A stretch of DNA of 5,288 nucleotides, from the NCBI GenBank assembly GCA_903877945.1, contig CAIRFY010000385.1:1-5288 (forward strand). Reading direction: 5' to 3'. The notes under the pieces were generated by a model, which saw nothing but the letters and a program-made list of their open reading frames with translations, searched no databases and was not told where the DNA came from. Origin of the DNA: an uncultured Oscillochloris sp. GTDB taxonomy: Bacteria > Chloroflexota > Chloroflexia > Chloroflexales > Chloroflexaceae. This document shows, piece after piece, positions 1 to 5,288 of the stretch. A program made the position numbers and the translations under genes. Within the stretch, counting starts at the first letter, position 1; every line of letters starts with the position of its first letter.

Positions 1-125
1 CAAAATGGGTACATTCAGCTTGACAGTTCAGCGATGAGGCGATGAGGCGATGAGGCGATACGGAACGCCTCACCGCGTCATCGTTTCATCGCTGAACTGT
101 CAAGCTAGATTGAAACATGCCTTAG
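1..125. repeat. Intergenic hairpin repeat, copy 1 of 2
   Basis: First copy of a 125-base unit that recurs at 134-258. Its arms at 17-37 and 86-106 are perfect 21-base reverse complements. Inside them is a second stem, TGAGGCG (51-57) with CGCCTCA (66-72), around the 8-base loop ATACGGAA. The left side contains three tandem GCGATGAG octamers at 31-54. No open reading frame of note crosses it. It lies downstream of the 3' end of the minus-strand gene that stops at 262. It could be a dispersed REP/MITE-like repeat or an RNA hairpin that ends or stabilises the transcript. There is no clear U-tract, so a classical intrinsic terminator is not supported. Confidence 0.85.
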
Positions 126-135
126 GCATGTTTCA
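111..135. repeat. Perfect 11-bp palindrome between repeat copies
   Basis: TGAAACATGCC (111-121) and GGCATGTTTCA (125-135) are perfect reverse complements separated by TTA. The palindrome joins the two 125-base units. A related half-site, TTGAACCATGCCTTAG, ends copy 2 at 243-258 just before the stop codon of the adjacent gene, where the right arm is missing. It could be a small stem-loop in RNA or a protein-binding or transposase-recognition site at the unit boundary. The sequence does not decide between these. Confidence 0.7.
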
Positions 136-258
136 AAATGGGCACATTCAGCTTTACAGTCTTGCGACGAGGCGATGAGGTGATGAGGCGATACGGAGCG
201 CCTCACCGCGTCATCGTTTCGTCGCTGAATTGTTAAGCTGATTTGAACCATGCCTTAG
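134..258. repeat. Intergenic hairpin repeat, copy 2 of 2
   Basis: Second 125-base copy of the unit at 1-125, aligned without gaps. The inner stem TGAGGCG (184-190)/CGCCTCA (199-205) is fully kept, with loop ATACGGAG. The outer arms (150-170 and 219-239) have five mismatches or wobbles, so this copy is more decayed. One change is paired: T35-A88 in copy 1 is C168-G221 here, which keeps the stem. The copy ends four bases before the stop codon of the neighbouring gene, on the 3' side of that gene. Confidence 0.85.
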
Positions 259-261
259 TGT

Positions 262-2109
262 TCAGAGCGCCAATCTCACCGCCGGGTCGCCGAGCAGGAC
301 GTAGTTTCGTGCGTCGTTACGAGACATCCAGAGCCGCGAGAGTTTTTGGGGATCGATGCTTGCCCCGTACATGTTCTCCTCGATCTCCTGGGTCAGAGTC
401 AGCGAGCGGGCACCCTGGATGATATTGAACTGGTCGGTGGCGCTACCGACGGGCATGCCTTGCAGCAACCGCCCGATCACATCTTGGAAGGGCTGAATCT
501 GGCTGGTGTTACCGGCAGTGGTGCCGCTGAACGAGAATGTCCAGGCCCGCTCGACATGGCCGAGTACCGCGAGGGTACCGTTGGCCAGCATGCGCTGTGG
601 GAGCTGGGCGATGAACGGGAAGGGCGCGACGGTCGGGCGCTGTTTGTTGGTGTCGAAGATGAACTCGTCCTGCTGCGGACAGCCCGCGCTGTAGCAGGCG
701 AACAGGAAGGCGATCATCCCCTCCAGGTTGACGTTCGACATCCCATCCAGATCTTCGCCAGCCAGCCAGTGCTCGCGCTTGATGCTGCCAAACTCGAAGT
801 CGGCGGTGACGAGCGCCCCCTGATTCAGCACCAGGCGGGAGGGGTCACTCATTGGCAGACCTACGCCGTGGCTGGCGGTGAACAGCAGGGCCGGTGGTGC
901 GCTGGCGCTCAGTAGCCGCTCCAGATTGCTGCGGGTGGCCTCATCGCCCATGCAGACCGTCTGGCCAACGCCCTTTGCAGTGGCGAGCGGGCTGGTCTTG
1001 CTCCACGCAATCAGCGGGGTGACGAGTTCATCGGCGCTGCGCTGGGTAGAGGTGTCGTCCTCGTGGCGGGTGCCGAAGAAGGCGATCTCCCTGGACAGGC
1101 GCGTCGCCACGTCGGCGCGGCTCTCCCACGCCGCCACTCGTTCGGCGTACATTTGGTAGTCGGCGAGGCGGTGGCGACCGTCGGCATCGCTGAAGACCAG
1201 GCGGCCCACGCCCCAGAACATATCCAACTCGTACTGGAAACTCAGCGGGATGAAGATCTGATCAGTAGGGTTCAGCGGGCCAGGGCGAGCGACGATCATC
1301 AGGTAAAAGGGGACGCCGAGGGCGGGATTGACCGGTGCCTGCGAGACGCCGTTGCGATCAAGCCAAGCGTTCACCCGCTCGCCGGGGCGCACCAGCAGCA
1401 CCGGCGGCACCTCGCCCCAGTGGGTTTTGAGGGTTTTGTTGAGGCCGTCCGTATGCCGAACGACCCAATCCCCGCAGGTGGCATCGCCCGTCTGGAAGTC
1501 GAAGTCGAGCCTGCTGAAACCCATCTGGCGCATACGGTGCTGGACGAGCGGCCAGATGGCCTGGAGTACCGCAATATCCTCTTGGGCGTGGATCACCACG
1601 GCCCAGCGGGCCTCCTCGATCTTGTTCTGATCGACCCCGGCGATTGTGCCAAGGTGCCCCTCTTTTTGCCCCTTAAGCACCTCCTTTTTGGCTTGGATCG
1701 CATCGGCCAGCGGCGGCTCTTCGCTCTGGCCCGGGTCGTAGGTCGTGATCTTCGCCTCATGCAGCCGCCTGAGGTCGCTATCAATCCCCTCGCCCTGGGC
1801 CAGGGCGGCCACGGTGGCGGCATCGATCCGCAGCAGCGGTCGGCCACACACGCCGTCGATCCCGTTCGGATAGAGTTCTTCAGTGTTTTTGCCGCTTTCC
1901 TCGCTGAGAAAGACCAGCGGCGCAGCGTAGCCGCCCTCACTCGGCGCAGCGGCGGGGGTGAGCGCAGCAACTGGCGTGGCGGGTGGAGCATCCCCAAGGG
2001 CCGCCGCAAAAGCGTGTTCAAGCTGATCGATCCGCTGCGCGAGATCCCCGAAGACCTGCCTAATCTCGCGCAGTTCGTTGTAGAGCGTGCGGATCTGGGT
2101 ATCCGGCAT
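262..2109 (-). CDS. Caspase-like (C25/gingipain-like) cysteine peptidase lacking a papain domain
   Basis: Predicted 615-residue cytoplasmic cysteine peptidase. The start is placed at ATG 2107-2109 because GAGGA lies six bases upstream; a TTG at 2134-2136 would add nine residues (624 aa) but has AAGG only two bases away. Numbering below uses the ATG. Residues about 3-40 form an amphipathic coiled-coil-like helix, followed by an Ala/Pro linker (about 41-57) and the motif YPNGIDG. The rest is the caspase-like region, with a VPFYLMIVARPGP...IPLSFQYELD...GVGRL block like the LVGD...IP...GR core of C25 peptidases. The probable catalytic dyad is His414 in TASHGVG and Cys472 in FACYSAGC. No signal peptide or membrane segment is seen. 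It is a paralogue of the last ~590 residues of the upstream 967-residue protein, with about 26 extra residues near 116-149. The fold call rests on motifs alone, and its substrate is unknown. Confidence 0.9.
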   Translation of the reverse strand: MPDTQIRTLYNELREIRQVFGDLAQRIDQLEHAFAAALGDAPPATPVAALTPAAAPSEGGYAAPLVFLSEESGKNTEELYPNGIDGVCGRPLLRIDAATVAALAQGEGIDSDLRRLHEAKITTYDPGQSEEPPLADAIQAKKEVLKGQKEGHLGTIAGVDQNKIEEARWAVVIHAQEDIAVLQAIWPLVQHRMRQMGFSRLDFDFQTGDATCGDWVVRHTDGLNKTLKTHWGEVPPVLLVRPGERVNAWLDRNGVSQAPVNPALGVPFYLMIVARPGPLNPTDQIFIPLSFQYELDMFWGVGRLVFSDADGRHRLADYQMYAERVAAWESRADVATRLSREIAFFGTRHEDDTSTQRSADELVTPLIAWSKTSPLATAKGVGQTVCMGDEATRSNLERLLSASAPPALLFTASHGVGLPMSDPSRLVLNQGALVTADFEFGSIKREHWLAGEDLDGMSNVNLEGMIAFLFACYSAGCPQQDEFIFDTNKQRPTVAPFPFIAQLPQRMLANGTLAVLGHVERAWTFSFSGTTAGNTSQIQPFQDVIGRLLQGMPVGSATDQFNIIQGARSLTLTQEIEENMYGASIDPQKLSRLWMSRNDARNYVLLGDPAVRLAL

Positions 2110-2115
2110 CCCCGT

Positions 2116-2120
2116 TCCTC
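2116..2120 (-). promoter_or_regulatory. Ribosome binding site that favours ATG 2109
   Basis: On the minus strand GAGGA is followed by six bases and then ATG at 2107-2109. This good Shine-Dalgarno spacing favours the internal ATG over the in-frame TTG at 2134-2136. The homologous coiled coil of the upstream paralogue also begins after this point, so no conserved sequence is lost. Confidence 0.65.
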
Positions 2121-2183
2121 GCGTGTTTAGATCCAATACCTTTCAAATAACGAATCTCCCGCCGATCAGCCCTCACCCCCCAG

Positions 2184-2210
2184 CCCCCTCTCCCTGAGCG
2201 GGAGAGGGGG
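2184..2210. repeat. C/G-rich hairpin, left arm of spacer element
   Basis: CCCCCTCTCCC (2184-2194) and GGGAGAGGGGG (2200-2210) form a perfect 11-bp stem with a five-base loop, TGAGC. A very stable stem like this can pause or end transcription, but no U-run follows on either strand, so a terminator role is only possible. Confidence 0.75.
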
Positions 2211-2238
2211 AGTCGGATGCGTCCTGCTACGGAATCTT

Positions 2239-2261
2239 CCCTCTCCCCGTGAGGGAGAGGG
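2239..2261. repeat. C/G-rich hairpin, right arm of spacer element
   Basis: CCCTCTCCC (2239-2247) and GGGAGAGGG (2253-2261) form a perfect 9-bp stem with loop CGTGA. It is the counterpart of the hairpin at 2184-2210. The two stems can alternatively pair with each other as one long cruciform or hairpin, so the spacer RNA could switch between two folds. Confidence 0.75.
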
Positions 2262-2317
2262 GCTGGGGGTGAGGGGGCAAGGTCGGCATAGATCGGCTTA
2301 TGTGAAAGGTAGTACAT

Positions 2318-5221
2318 TCAGATTGCCAGCTTCACCGCCGGGTCGCCCAGCAGGGCGTAGTTGCGAGCGTCGTTGCGGGCCATCCACAGCCGCGACAGCA
2401 GCGACGGGTTGGGGATGCTGCCATCGAAGCCTTTATCTAGCTCCTGGGTGAGATCGAGAGATCGGGAACCCTGAATGACGTTGAACTGATCAGTCGCGCT
2501 GCCCGCCGGCATACCGCGCAGCAGTCGGCTGAGTACATCCTGGAAGGGCTGGATCTGGCTCTTCACGTTCTCGGAGCCGCTGAACGAGTAGGTCCAGGCT
2601 CGCTCAACGTGGCCGAGGACGGCCAGCGCACCCTTCGCCAACATGCGCTGCGGAAGCTGGGCCACGAACGGGAAGGGCGCGATCTGCTGGCGCTTCTTGC
2701 TGGCATCGAAGATGAACTCGTCCTGCTGCGGGCAGCCCGCGCCGTAGCAGGCGAACAGGAAGGCGATCATTCCTTCCAGGTTGGCGTTGGACATCCCGTC
2801 CAGATCTTCACCAGCCAGCCAATGTTCGCGCTTAATGCTGCCAAACTCGAAGTCGGCGGTGACGAGGGAACCCTGATTCATCACCAGGCGGGAGGGATCG
2901 CTCATCGGCAGGCCCACGCCGTGGCTGGCGGTGAAAAGCAGGGCGGGAGGGGTGCTGGCGCTGAGCAGTTGCCCCAGGTTGTTGCGGGTGGCATCGTCGC
3001 CCAGGTAGGTCGTCTGGCCGAGGCCCATGCGCGTGGCGAACGTGCTGGTCTTGCTCCAGTTCACCAACGGGGCAACCAGCTCGTCGGCGCTACGGATGGT
3101 CGAGTTGTCGTCCTCGTGGCGGGTGCCGAAGAAGGCGATCTCTTTGCGCAGGCGCGATGCCGCGTCGGCGCGGCCCTCCCAGGCTACCACCCGCTCGGCG
3201 TATGTCTTGTAGTCATCGAGGCGGTGGCGACCGTTCGCGTCGCTGAAGATCAAGCGGCCCACGCCCCAGAATACATCGAGTTCATACTGGAAGGAGAGCG
3301 GAATGTAGATCTGGTCGGTGGGGTCGAGCGGGCCGGGACGACCGACGAGCATCAGGTAGAAGGGCACGCCGCGTGTAGGATCGACCGGCCCCTGCGCGAC
3401 ACCGTAGCGCTTGAGCCAGGCGTTTGTTCCCTCGCCGGGGCGGGCCAGCAGCACCGGCGGCACGGTGCCCCAGGAGTCGGCCAGAGTCTTCGTGCCGCCG
3501 TCGGTGTGACGACCGAGCCAAACTCCACAGTTGGTGTCGCCGCTCTGGAAGTCAAAGTCCAGCTTGCTGAAGCCCATCTGGCGCATGCGGTGCTGGATGA
3601 GCGGCCACAGCGCCTGGAGCATCGCCACGTCCTCCTGGGCGTGAACCACCACCGCCCAGCGCGCCTCCTCGATCTTGTCCTGATCGATGTCCCCGGTGGT
3701 GCCAAAGTTCGTGTTCGCCTTGGTGTTGTAGACCTCCGCCATCTCCGGCGACTCTTTGCCCTGACCTGTGGCCAGCTTGGCTGCCGTGGCCTCGTCAATC
3801 TTGAGCAGAGGCTGGCCCGTGTTGCCGTCAATTCCGTTGGGGTAGAGTTGCTCAGACTCCTCGCCCGCCCCGGTGTTAATGAAGACCAGGGGCGCGCTGT
3901 ACGGGATCGTCTCCTCGACCTCGGCGGGGGCGGCGGGAGTATCGGGGGCGGCGGCCACCGGGACGGGCGGAGCCACCGGGACAGGCGGATCACCAATGCC
4001 TAACAGCGCTTGGAGTCGGCTGGCCAGGCCATCAACCTGATCACGCATTGCCAGCAGATCGGCGTAGACCGCCATCAGGTTATCGCTCCCGCTCGCCGAA
4101 CCAGCCAGGCGCGCACCTTGCAACGCATTATGTACGAACGACTGAGTTGCCGCCGTCGGCTTCGCCACCGTATCCGTCACCACCCCGTCGGCCACAAAGG
4201 CCACCATATTCTGGCGGGACACCAGCAGAAAGGGCATATGGCAGTAGCCGGGGCCGTCGATGTTATCCTTGCCCCACTCAGTCCCCCAGCTATTGCGCAC
4301 AATGAAGTAGCCGCCGCCGGGCGCGGTCGCATCACTGCGGTAGCCGACCACACACATGGCGTGGCCGCCTGCCTGACGCTCGCCGGGCAGCGGGAAGCGC
4401 AGCCGACCCAGCAGCGTCCCCTGAGTCGAACCCGTCCAGTGTTCGTAGATCGGCATGCCGATCATCACCGGCTTACCCTGGGCAAGCTGACTCTGGATTT
4501 GACTGACACCTACCATACCTTTGGCCTGGATCTGGCTAAAACTCGTGATCCGATGCCGCGTCGCCTCGGTGTAGGCCACGTCAGGCGGCTTCGGGCCACC
4601 GGGCTGGGCGTTGTCTGGATTAGGGTGGTAGGGCCAGGTTGCCTCCGTACAAATACCCACATCGCGCAGCATCTGGATGGCCAGATCCGGCTTGGTACCC
4701 ACATCACCCTTGATGCCATCCTTCTCTTTGCAGAGATAGTAAAGAAACTGCTCCGAGAGATCGGTCGGATTATCGCTGAGGATCTGGGTCATTGCGGCCA
4801 GGGAGAAGGCCACACAGGTATTCCGATTGCCCTGGCTCTGCGGCTCGGGGACGCGCCTCGTCTTGGTCAGCGGCTCCACCGTATCGGGCAGATCGGTCAC
4901 AGCGGCGAAGGATTCCTCGACCTCGGGCACACCTTCCATAATCAGGCCGTTGCCGACCTCAATATCCGCCGGGATGTCGAAGGGCGTATCCTCTGGAAGC
5001 GCTGCGCGGACCGCATCGGCGAGCGTCTTTATCTGATCCTCACTCATTCCGAGGGCCACCGAGAGCGCCTTGCGCCCGCTCTGATACTGCTGGTTGCTAG
5101 AGCGGGCGACGCTGTGGAACTCCTCGGCGGAGGTGATCCAGAAGGTTTCGGTTAGCTTCTTGCGGAGTACTTCGTCGAACCCGGTAATCGTGTCGAGTGG
5201 CGTGAGCGTGCGGTTAGTCAT
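2318..5221 (-). CDS. Dual cysteine peptidase: papain-like (C1A) plus caspase-like (C25-like) domains
   Basis: A 967-residue fusion, probably cytoplasmic (no signal peptide or membrane segment). Residues about 5-75 are a small helical domain resembling helix-hairpin-helix/SAM-like folds. Residues about 120-345 are a papain-like domain with all key residues: Gln130 (oxyanion hole), Cys136 in NTCVAFS, His287 in GGHAMCVVGY and Asn310 in VRNSWGTEWG. The usual Trp after the catalytic Cys is Val. Residues about 380-408 form a coiled coil, followed by a Pro/Ala linker with a repeated PPVPVA. Residues about 440-967 are the caspase-like region, with a LMLVGRPGP...IPLSFQYELD...VGRL block (about 623-657) and a probable dyad of His767 (TASHGVG) and Cys825 (FACYGAGC). 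The start is ATG with AAGGAG four bases upstream. The downstream gene on the same strand is a paralogue of residues about 380-967. The papain assignment is firm; the C25-like assignment is motif-based, and the biological role is unknown. Confidence 0.95.
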   Translation of the reverse strand: MTNRTLTPLDTITGFDEVLRKKLTETFWITSAEEFHSVARSSNQQYQSGRKALSVALGMSEDQIKTLADAVRAALPEDTPFDIPADIEVGNGLIMEGVPEVEESFAAVTDLPDTVEPLTKTRRVPEPQSQGNRNTCVAFSLAAMTQILSDNPTDLSEQFLYYLCKEKDGIKGDVGTKPDLAIQMLRDVGICTEATWPYHPNPDNAQPGGPKPPDVAYTEATRHRITSFSQIQAKGMVGVSQIQSQLAQGKPVMIGMPIYEHWTGSTQGTLLGRLRFPLPGERQAGGHAMCVVGYRSDATAPGGGYFIVRNSWGTEWGKDNIDGPGYCHMPFLLVSRQNMVAFVADGVVTDTVAKPTAATQSFVHNALQGARLAGSASGSDNLMAVYADLLAMRDQVDGLASRLQALLGIGDPPVPVAPPVPVAAAPDTPAAPAEVEETIPYSAPLVFINTGAGEESEQLYPNGIDGNTGQPLLKIDEATAAKLATGQGKESPEMAEVYNTKANTNFGTTGDIDQDKIEEARWAVVVHAQEDVAMLQALWPLIQHRMRQMGFSKLDFDFQSGDTNCGVWLGRHTDGGTKTLADSWGTVPPVLLARPGEGTNAWLKRYGVAQGPVDPTRGVPFYLMLVGRPGPLDPTDQIYIPLSFQYELDVFWGVGRLIFSDANGRHRLDDYKTYAERVVAWEGRADAASRLRKEIAFFGTRHEDDNSTIRSADELVAPLVNWSKTSTFATRMGLGQTTYLGDDATRNNLGQLLSASTPPALLFTASHGVGLPMSDPSRLVMNQGSLVTADFEFGSIKREHWLAGEDLDGMSNANLEGMIAFLFACYGAGCPQQDEFIFDASKKRQQIAPFPFVAQLPQRMLAKGALAVLGHVERAWTYSFSGSENVKSQIQPFQDVLSRLLRGMPAGSATDQFNVIQGSRSLDLTQELDKGFDGSIPNPSLLSRLWMARNDARNYALLGDPAVKLAI

Positions 5222-5225
5222 AACA

Positions 5226-5231
5226 CTCCTT
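5226..5231 (-). promoter_or_regulatory. Strong ribosome binding site of the 967-residue gene
   Basis: AAGGAG on the minus strand lies four bases before the ATG at 5219-5221. It fixes the start and predicts efficient translation. It lies four bases from the palindrome at 5235-5248, so a repressor bound there would sit close to the translation start region. Confidence 0.8.
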
Positions 5232-5234
5232 AGT

Positions 5235-5248
5235 ACTACAGTTGTAGT
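5235..5248. promoter_or_regulatory. Candidate BlaI/MecI/CopY-type operator palindrome
   Basis: ACTACAGTTGTAGT is a perfect 6-bp inverted repeat with a two-base centre. Its core fits TACANNTGTA, the pattern known for BlaI/MecI and CopY winged-helix repressors, and the flanking AC/GT also fits the longer mec-type operator. It lies 14-27 bases upstream of the start codon of the 967-residue gene. No repressor gene is in the window, so the regulator is inferred, and a short palindrome can arise by chance. No convincing -35/-10 pair was found beside it. Confidence 0.45.
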
Positions 5249-5266
5249 TTGAATTACCCCCCCTAG

Positions 5267-5286
5267 CCCCCCCGCAAGCGGGGGGG
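5267..5286. repeat. C/G-run hairpin at the window edge
   Basis: CCCCCCCGC (5267-5275) and GCGGGGGGG (5278-5286) form a perfect 9-bp stem with an AA loop. A further seven-C run lies at 5257-5263, separated by TAG. The structure probably continues beyond the window. It separates the 967-residue gene from whatever lies upstream and could be a dispersed repeat or the end of a neighbouring transcript. Confidence 0.7.
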
Positions 5287-5288
5287 GA

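Larger units (their letters stand above)
2137..2311. repeat. 175-bp inverted-repeat element filling the spacer
   Basis: The spacer between the two genes is nearly one long inverted repeat. Its ends, TACCTTTCAAATAA (2137-2150) and TTATGTGAAAGGTA (2298-2311), match as reverse complements at 13 of 14 positions. Further in, the C-rich arm at 2170-2195 pairs with the G-rich arm at 2252-2275, differing only by one base in each of two C/G runs. Each arm also folds on itself (2184-2210 and 2239-2261). The terminal inverted repeats, small size and absence of an ORF suggest a MITE-like non-autonomous element or a dispersed Chloroflexota intergenic repeat. In RNA it would fold strongly and could reduce read-through from the upstream to the downstream gene. 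No duplicated target site is obvious. Confidence 0.7.

Noticed and set aside
1..258. CRISPR-like array
   Set aside because: There are only two 125-base units with internal hairpins and no short repeat/unique spacer alternation, and no cas gene is present.
346..2130. Long plus-strand open frames opposite the 615-residue gene, including one of 355 codons
   Set aside because: They are antisense to a well-supported peptidase gene, show no recognisable motifs, and are expected in GC-rich coding DNA. The matching antisense frame opposite the other paralogue is similar only because the coding strand is homologous.
2312..2331. Match of 17 of 20 bases (including GTACATTCAG) between the 3' end of the 967-residue gene and the start of repeat copy 1 at 9-28
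   Set aside because: It is short, and the rest of the repeat unit has no counterpart there. It could be chance or a minor insertion preference, but it is not enough to claim a repeat.
2609..5155. Plus-strand open frames of 464 and 381 codons opposite the 967-residue gene
   Set aside because: They mirror the papain and caspase-like coding frame, have no good ribosome binding site or family motif, and their composition looks like antisense translation.
5257..5287. G-quadruplex on the minus strand
   Set aside because: Only two long G runs lie on that strand in the visible sequence, and the perfect C/G hairpin is a simpler explanation. The region is also cut by the window edge.
5222..5288. Sigma-70 promoter for the 967-residue gene
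   Set aside because: AT-rich stretches such as TAATTC and GTAGTACTA exist, but no -35/-10 pair with proper spacing could be defended, because the candidate -35 would fall in G runs.

Overview
The window holds two large genes, both on the minus strand. The rest is short, repeat-rich spacer DNA. The high GC content, G/C-run hairpins of the CCCCTCTCCC/GGGAGAGGGG and CCCCCCCGC-AA-GCGGGGGGG kind, and dispersed intergenic inverted repeats resemble genomes of filamentous Chloroflexota (Chloroflexus/Oscillochloris-like). That assignment is inference from general style, with no marker gene to support it.

Layout, left to right. Positions 1-258 carry two 125-base direct copies (133-base period) of a hairpin-forming intergenic repeat. 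Positions 262-2109 encode a 615-residue caspase-like (probably C25/gingipain-like) cysteine peptidase; a TTG at 2136 would give 624 residues. Positions 2110-2317 are a spacer filled almost entirely by a 175-bp inverted-repeat element. Positions 2318-5221 encode a 967-residue protein with a helical N-terminal domain, a complete papain-like (C1A) domain, a coiled coil, a Pro/Ala linker and the same caspase-like region as the downstream protein. Positions 5222-5288 hold a strong ribosome binding site, a palindrome matching the BlaI/MecI/CopY operator pattern TACANNTGTA, and a C/G-run hairpin at the window edge.

Transcription runs right to left, so the papain-caspase fusion is upstream and its papain-less paralogue is downstream. 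The paralogues align from the coiled coil to the C-terminus and are almost identical around the catalytic His and Cys. This points to tandem duplication with loss (or later gain) of the N-terminal papain module. Neither protein shows a signal peptide or membrane segment, so both are probably cytoplasmic. The shared coiled coil could let them pair. A reasonable but unproven reading is a two-component proteolytic module in which one protease matures, activates or scaffolds the other, as in regulated-proteolysis or cell-death/defence systems. No other component is visible in this window.
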